From contig WGNV01000005.1 of NCBI GenBank assembly GCA_016124375.1, positions 1 through 64,000 of the forward strand: a DNA stretch of 64,000 bases, written 5' to 3'. The translations under genes and the position numbers were made by a program. The first letter of the stretch is position 1. Each line of letters begins with the position of its first letter. The notes under the pieces were generated by a model. That model did not search any database, was not told the origin of the DNA, and was given only the letters and a program-made list of their open reading frames with translations. This document shows positions 59,487 to 64,000 of this stretch, one piece after another. This stretch comes from Tepidisphaera sp. Lineage in GTDB: Bacteria > Planctomycetota > Phycisphaerae > Phycisphaerales > UBA1924.

Positions 59487-60257
59487 ATGAGCGATACGGC
59501 ACACAGCATGACGAACTATGGCGACAAGCCCTTGGCGGTGCGTTGCAAGGGCGTCACCAAGACCTACGGCCAGGGCCAGTCGGCGGTGCGGGCGCTGCGG
59601 GGCGTGGATGTGGAGGTGCGCACCGGCGAGCTGCTGATGCTGGTGGGCCCCTCGGGCTGCGGCAAGACGACGCTGATCTCGGTGATTGCGGGGGTCTTGG
59701 ACCGCGACGAGGGGGAGTGTGAGGTGCTGGGGCAGGATTACCAGAAGCTCGGGCGGGCGGGAACCACGCAGTTCCGGGCCAAAAATGTTGGGTTCGTGTT
59801 CCAGGCGTTCAACCTGATTCCGACGCTGACGCTGGCGGAGAACGTGGCGGTGCCGCTGCTCATCAATGGCGTGAAGCGGGGCGAGGCGATCGATCGGGCG
59901 CGGGAGATGCTGGGCAAGGTGGGGCTGGGCGAGCGGACCAAGGACACGCCGAGCAGGCTGTCGGGCGGGCAGCAGCAGCGGGTGGCGATCTCGCGGGCGT
60001 TGGTGCACAAGCCCAAGCTGCTGGTGTGCGATGAGCCGACGAGCGCGCTGGACCATGCGACGGGGCACAAGGTGATGGAGCTATTGAAAGAAGTGGCGGC
60101 GGGCAACGACCTGTCGCTGGTGGTGGTGACGCACGACGCGCGAATCTTTGAGTTTGCAGACCGGATCGCGGAGATGGATGACGGGCGGATCGTGAAGATG
60201 TCGGCGGGGAATGGGCACAAGCAGGCATCGCACGGGGTGGCGGCGGCGGCGAAGTGA
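59487..60257 (+). CDS. ABC exporter ATPase (DevA/MacB-type)
   Basis: This 256-aa ATPase has Walker A GPSGCGKTT (54-62), the family's FVFQAFNLIPTLTLAENVAVP, signature LSGGQQQRVAISRAL and Walker B LLVCDEPTSALD. It resembles DevA and LolD/MacB ATPases that drive FtsX-type permeases. It lies nine bases after permease copy 2 with an AAAGGG ribosome site. Confidence 0.93.
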   Translation: MSDTAHSMTNYGDKPLAVRCKGVTKTYGQGQSAVRALRGVDVEVRTGELLMLVGPSGCGKTTLISVIAGVLDRDEGECEVLGQDYQKLGRAGTTQFRAKNVGFVFQAFNLIPTLTLAENVAVPLLINGVKRGEAIDRAREMLGKVGLGERTKDTPSRLSGGQQQRVAISRALVHKPKLLVCDEPTSALDHATGHKVMELLKEVAAGNDLSLVVVTHDARIFEFADRIAEMDDGRIVKMSAGNGHKQASHGVAAAAK

Positions 60258-60270
60258 CGAAGATGAAGTA

Positions 60271-60310
60271 GGACACAGGCCAGAGGCCTGTGCCACAAGA
60301 TGGGGAAGGT
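60271..60310. repeat. Palindrome A inside the exporter operon
   Basis: The sequence acacaggccagaggcctgtg with tail ccacaagatggggaaggtga is the same element as at 5181-5220. Here it separates the ATPase from the fusion-protein gene, 13 bases after the stop and within a co-directional operon. It may affect downstream expression by its stem. Confidence 0.8.
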
Positions 60311-60315
60311 GACGC

Positions 60316-61407
60316 ATGATTCGGACGTATTTGATTCCGCTGTTGGCGATTGCGGGGATGGTGTTCGCGGTGGTGACGGTGGTGAAGGGGAGCAAGCCGC
60401 CGCCGGCGACGCCCCCGGTGGTGGAGCCGCCCCGGGCGCCGTTTGAGGCGTTTGTGGCGGGTTCGGGCTTGATCGAGGCGGCATCGCAGAACATCGCGAT
60501 CGGCACGCCCGTGGGCAACGTCGTCACCAAGGTGAATGTGGTGGTGGGCGACGAGGTGAAGAAGGGCGATGTGCTCTTTGAGCTGGACAGCCGCGAGCTG
60601 CAGAGCCAGCTGGACGTGAAGCAGACGCTGGTGGGCGTGGCGAAGGCGACGCTGGACCGGCTGAAGGCGGGGACGAGGCCCGAGCTCTTGCCCGGGCAGC
60701 GGGCCAAGGTGGCCGAGGCGGAAGCAGAGTTGGCGGACGCCAAGAGCCAACTGGCGAAGATGACCAATGTGACGGTGCCCGGGGCGGTGAGCGCGGATGA
60801 CCTGGATCGGCGGCAGTATGCGGTGGCGACGGCCGAGGCGCGGCTGAGCGAGGCCAAGGCGCAGCTTGCGCTGCTGGAAGCGGGGACGTGGCAGCCCGAG
60901 ATTGATGAGGCGGCGGCGCAGGTGGCGAGCGCGCAGGCGGATGTGGAATCGGTGAAGGTGGAACTTGAACGGCGGGTGATCAAGGCGCCGATCGATTGCC
61001 GCGTGCTGCAGGTGAATGTGCGGCCGGGCGAGTTTGCGCAGGCGGGGGTGCTGGCGACGCCCCTGATGCTGGTGGGCAGCGTGCACCCGCTGCATGTGCG
61101 GGTGGACGTGGACGAGAACGATTCGTGGCGGGTGAAGGCGGGGGCGAAGGCGTTCGCGTACGCCCGGGGCAACAAGGACATCAACACCCCCCTGCAGTTT
61201 GTGCGCTTTGAGCCTTATGTGGTGCCGAAGAAGTCGCTGACGGGCGATAGCGCCGAGCGGGTGGATACGCGGGTGCTGCAGGTGATTTACAGCTTTGATC
61301 CCAAGGACTTGCCGCTGTACGTGGGGCAGCAGGTGGATGTGTTCATCCAGGCGGATCCGATCCGGCGCGAGGGTCAGCCGCCCGAGGAGCACGGGACCAA
61401 GGGCTGA
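60316..61407 (+). CDS. Periplasmic membrane-fusion protein (HlyD/DevB type)
   Basis: This 363-aa adaptor has an N-terminal membrane anchor (LIPLLAIAGMVFAVVTVV), a lipoyl-like half (GNVVTKVNVVVGDEVKKGDV), a long coiled-coil region with Ala/Glu/Lys heptads (about 125-220), RRVIKAPIDCRVLQVNVRPG as the second lipoyl half and a beta-barrel end. It links the permease to the outer-membrane factor that follows. Confidence 0.92.
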   Translation: MIRTYLIPLLAIAGMVFAVVTVVKGSKPPPATPPVVEPPRAPFEAFVAGSGLIEAASQNIAIGTPVGNVVTKVNVVVGDEVKKGDVLFELDSRELQSQLDVKQTLVGVAKATLDRLKAGTRPELLPGQRAKVAEAEAELADAKSQLAKMTNVTVPGAVSADDLDRRQYAVATAEARLSEAKAQLALLEAGTWQPEIDEAAAQVASAQADVESVKVELERRVIKAPIDCRVLQVNVRPGEFAQAGVLATPLMLVGSVHPLHVRVDVDENDSWRVKAGAKAFAYARGNKDINTPLQFVRFEPYVVPKKSLTGDSAERVDTRVLQVIYSFDPKDLPLYVGQQVDVFIQADPIRREGQPPEEHGTKG

Positions 61408-61551
61408 GGGGCGGCCGAGCGGGGCGGATGCGCGGAGAAATTTGAGACTGAGTTGGCACAAGATCGCGGGCGGGCCCATCCAAGGGCGTCGGCCCGGTTG
61501 AATGACGCGGGCGTTGCTTCATAAGTCCGGGATCTCTACGGAGGGTTGCGA

Positions 61552-63105
61552 TTGAAGACGATCTCTCAGCGTGCGGCACTTTTCCTTCTTCCGGTGCTCG
61601 CGGGGTGCAGCGTCGGGCCGGATTACAAGGGCCCGGGCACTGCTCCCATGCAGACCAAGTTTGACAGCACGCATGGCGAGCCGGAAGGGATTCCCTCCAA
61701 GCCGGTCGAGAAATCGCTCGAGCCGGGCGCGCTGGCGACGTGGTGGAAGGTGCTGAACGACGAACAGCTCAACTCGCTGATCGATCGAGCGATCGCGGCG
61801 AACCTGGATCTGAAGATCGCCCTGGAACGGGTGCGCGAGGCGCGGGCGCTGCGGGGTGTGGCGGCCAGCGAGCAGTACCCGGATATCAACGCGAATGCCA
61901 GCTACACGCGTTCGCAGGCGAGCAGCACGAACCTGGCGTTCAGCACCAGAGCGCGCGATGTGTGGGACGCCCACGTGGACGCGAGCTGGGAGATCGACGT
62001 GTTCGGAGGGATTCGACGGAACATCGAGGCTTCGGACGCGGACCTGGACGCAAGCCTTGAGAACACGCGCGACGTGCTGGTGAGCCTGACGGCGGAAGTG
62101 GCGCGGAACTACGCGGAGTATCGCGGCTATCAGGCGCGGATTGCGTTGATCAATCGGACGATCGGTACGCAGCAGGACACGCTGAGCCTGACGGAGAGCC
62201 GCAGCAAGGCGGGCATCGGCGCGGAGATCGAGACGCAGCAGGCGCGGGCGCAGTTGGCGACGCGGCAGAGCCAGTTGCCGCCGTTGATTGCGGGGGCCCG
62301 TCAGGCGGCGTTCCGGCTTGGGGTGCTGCTGGGCCAGACGCCGGATTCGCTGCTGAGCGAGCTCGCGGAGGCCAAGCCCGAGCCGACGCCCCCGGATGAG
62401 ATTCCGGTGGGGTTGCCGACGGATCTGCTGCGCCGGCGGCCTGACATCCGGCGGGCGGAGCGGCAACTGGCCGCGGCGAACGCGAGGATCGGCGTGGCGA
62501 CGGCGGACCTGTATCCGCGGTTTTTCCTGACCGGTCTGGGCGGGGTGCAGAGCGCGGAGCTGTCGGACATCGTGAACTCGAGCAGCCGCGTGTGGAGCAT
62601 CAGCCCGAGCGTGCAGTGGAATGCGTTCAGTGGATGGAGGATCCAGTCGAACATCGACGCGGCGGACTCTCGCACCAAGCAGGCGCTGAGCACGTATCAG
62701 AAGACGATTCTGTCGAGCCTTGAAGACGTCGAGAACGCGCTGACGCAGTACGTGCAGAATCAGGCGCAGCGGGCGGCCCTTCGTGAGGCGGTGCAGGCCG
62801 ACCAGCGGGCGGTGGATCTGGCCAACGATCGGTACAAGAGCGGCATCGGGGATTTCCTGACGGTGCTTGTGAACCAGCGCGAGCTGTACGACGCTGAAGC
62901 GCAGTACGTGCAGAGCCAGACGTCGGTGACGACGAGTTTGGTGGCGGTGTACAAGGCGCTGGGGGGCGGATGGGACGATCGGCAGGCGGTGGATTACAAC
63001 GCGCCCAAGCAGGGGGAGGGCGGGGCACCGCAGCCCGCGCCCAAGGCCGAGCCTCAACCGGATGCCTTCGCGCCCGTGACGACGGATGGTCAGCCTGCGC
63101 AGTGA
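61552..63105 (+). CDS. Outer-membrane efflux lipoprotein (NodT/TolC family)
   Basis: This 517-aa outer-membrane factor has a lipobox with Cys19 (LPVLAGC), and GPDYKGPG follows as in NodT members. The two repeated TolC-like helical/barrel halves are recognisable: WWKVLNDEQLNSLIDRAIA, IALERVREARALRGVAAS, LPTDLLRRRPDIRRAERQLA and the middle ARIGVATADLYPRFFL. It completes the exporter channel across the outer membrane. A long Pro/Ala/Gln tail of about 50 residues follows the fold. The TTG at 61552 was chosen because GGAGGG lies six bases before it. Confidence 0.9.
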   Translation: MKTISQRAALFLLPVLAGCSVGPDYKGPGTAPMQTKFDSTHGEPEGIPSKPVEKSLEPGALATWWKVLNDEQLNSLIDRAIAANLDLKIALERVREARALRGVAASEQYPDINANASYTRSQASSTNLAFSTRARDVWDAHVDASWEIDVFGGIRRNIEASDADLDASLENTRDVLVSLTAEVARNYAEYRGYQARIALINRTIGTQQDTLSLTESRSKAGIGAEIETQQARAQLATRQSQLPPLIAGARQAAFRLGVLLGQTPDSLLSELAEAKPEPTPPDEIPVGLPTDLLRRRPDIRRAERQLAAANARIGVATADLYPRFFLTGLGGVQSAELSDIVNSSSRVWSISPSVQWNAFSGWRIQSNIDAADSRTKQALSTYQKTILSSLEDVENALTQYVQNQAQRAALREAVQADQRAVDLANDRYKSGIGDFLTVLVNQRELYDAEAQYVQSQTSVTTSLVAVYKALGGGWDDRQAVDYNAPKQGEGGAPQPAPKAEPQPDAFAPVTTDGQPAQ

Positions 63106-63171
63106 ATGGGCGGAGTTGTGGATGAGGGCACGACAGGCGGAACGTGCGATCCACCGACAGCCCGGAATGTC

Positions 63172-63204
63172 ACAAGCCCCTCTCGTGGAGAGGGGCTTGT
63201 TTTT
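63172..63204 (+). terminator. Intrinsic terminator closing the exporter operon
   Basis: ACAAGCCCCTCTC pairs perfectly with GAGAGGGGCTTGT around a GTG loop, a 13-pair stem followed by TTTT. It is of palindrome C type with a good T-tract. It lies 66 bases after the outer-membrane factor and converges on the porin gene at 63217. Confidence 0.93.
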
Positions 63205-63216
63205 CTCGAGACTCAG

Positions 63217-64000
63217 TTAGAAAAGAACTTCGACGCGGAGCTGGCCGATCGTGGCGTCGTCGAGGCCCTGGCCCCCGGGATTGACGATGTAGACGAAGTC
63301 TGGCGTGATGTTGATGAACGGGGTCAGGTGGATCTTGTAGTACACCTCGATGGCGGTTTCGTCGCTGGTGTAGGGTGAGCCCGCGGCGTCGCTGAGGTCG
63401 TCGTAGGAGACGTAGACGCCGGTGGTGTCCTCGTCGCGCGAGGGGAAGGTGCCCTTGAGCATCAGGCCGCCCGCGACATGGAACTTCGAGGGGGAGACTG
63501 AATCTTCGGTCCAGCCGAACTGGCCGAAGGCGAAGAGGCCGCGAGCCTTTTCCTCGTCGCTGGTGCCCGGCGCGAAGAGCTGCTGCTCGGCGAGGGCGTA
63601 GACGCCCGAGGCGCCGGCCTTGCTGTCGCCGTTGAAGGTTGTCGCGCGACCCGTGTGGTAGTGACCGCCGACGGCGGCGCGACCGGCGCCCAGGCCGAAG
63701 AGATCGTCCCAGGAGCAGCCGGCTTCGCCGATGAAGAACCAGCTTGAAGACTTGTCGTCGCTGAAGAACTGATCGGGCCCGCGGTTGCCTGTGAAGTAGC
63801 CGTCGCGGGTGGCGCCATCGAAGACGCCGCCCGAGATGTAGGCGTTCTTGACGGGGTAGACGAAAGCCACGACTCCGGTGGCCGGGGCGGGGTAGGTGGG
63901 GAAGCCGTTGATGGTGGGGCTGAAGCCGGCGCTGCTGGTGAGGAAGTCGCCGGCGGCGTTGACGAAATCGAACTCGCCGTTGGCGTCGATCTTGCCCACC
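63217..64000 (-). CDS. Carbohydrate-selective porin-like protein, partial
   Basis: Only the C-terminal 260 residues or so are in the window, and the start lies beyond base 64000. Beta-strand-rich sequence with alternating aromatic residues and a typical OprB-like end (YYKIHLTPFINITPDFVYIV, then LRVEVLF) indicates an outer-membrane barrel. The C-terminal Phe is the usual BAM recognition signal. GLFAFGQFGWTEDS matches the porin family. Substrate is unknown. Confidence 0.8.
   Translation of the reverse strand, partial: VGKIDANGEFDFVNAAGDFLTSSAGFSPTINGFPTYPAPATGVVAFVYPVKNAYISGGVFDGATRDGYFTGNRGPDQFFSDDKSSSWFFIGEAGCSWDDLFGLGAGRAAVGGHYHTGRATTFNGDSKAGASGVYALAEQQLFAPGTSDEEKARGLFAFGQFGWTEDSVSPSKFHVAGGLMLKGTFPSRDEDTTGVYVSYDDLSDAAGSPYTSDETAIEVYYKIHLTPFINITPDFVYIVNPGGQGLDDATIGQLRVEVLF

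Overview
The window is a gene-dense, high-GC stretch of bacterial chromosome and is most likely from a planctomycete, probably of the Phycisphaerae. That placement is inferred from several sequence features. There are nine secreted proteins ending in a PEP-CTERM-like tail (V/I-P-A/E/S/T-P-G, one hydrophobic helix, then Arg-Arg-Arg-Arg). There is a prepilin-like protein of the type abundant in planctomycetes, a Cys4 zinc-ribbon hypothetical protein, and many short dispersed palindromes between genes. Core genes (dnaG, rpoD, scpB, atpC, purN, nadB, thyX, hpd) show that this is chromosome and not plasmid or phage. I found no rRNA, tRNA, CRISPR array, prophage or intact insertion sequence. The only transposase-like gene is one REP-associated (RAYT) gene.

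Layout. 370-5136: a coenzyme-B12 acyl-CoA mutase in two pieces (catalytic chain, then a B12-domain/GTPase-chaperone fusion), separated by a RAYT with its REP repeats and a queuosine-precursor transporter. 5284-13405: scpB, an HxlR regulator with a lipoprotein and a divergent SDR, a DUF58/transglutaminase pair, 4-hydroxyphenylpyruvate dioxygenase and acylphosphatase. 13635-19134: dnaG, rpoD, then a TerC-family protein behind a yybP-ykoY-type manganese riboswitch. 19179-23100: a translationally coupled minus-strand operon with a DUF4126 protein, a peptide-type ABC permease and ATPase, and a glycosyltransferase. 23227-26791: a hypothetical protein, a pseudopilin, a lone atpC and a FecCD permease.

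26854-33157 is a tandem array of six paralogous secreted PEP-CTERM-like proteins. The first and last resemble each other, and the middle four form one run with conserved GNRA-loop hairpins in the spacers. 33618-44670 holds thyX, a TPR/metallopeptidase/PDZ protein coupled to purN and a STAS protein, a thioesterase, a DinB-like protein, two beta-propeller PEP-CTERM proteins, and nadB with a lipoprotein.

44770-49780 is the most system-like locus. It encodes a C39-like cysteine peptidase, a RimK-type ATP-grasp ligase with an N-terminal RLAN-like domain, a GCS2-type glutamate-cysteine ligase relative, and an overlapping MFS transporter. It looks like a peptide or amide synthesis, trimming and export cassette with an unknown product. 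A Fur regulator, a small beta-carbonic-anhydrase-like protein and Dps follow (49909-51440).

55379-63105 is an ABC exporter locus of the DevBCA/MacB kind. Two TetR-permease modules lead into one ATPase, one membrane-fusion protein and one outer-membrane factor. A promoter overlapping a perfect palindrome sits upstream, and a strong terminator closes the locus. A carbohydrate-porin-like gene runs off the right edge. Several intergenic gaps carry the same hairpins (called A, B and C here) in the same order, which suggests a dispersed composite repeat.
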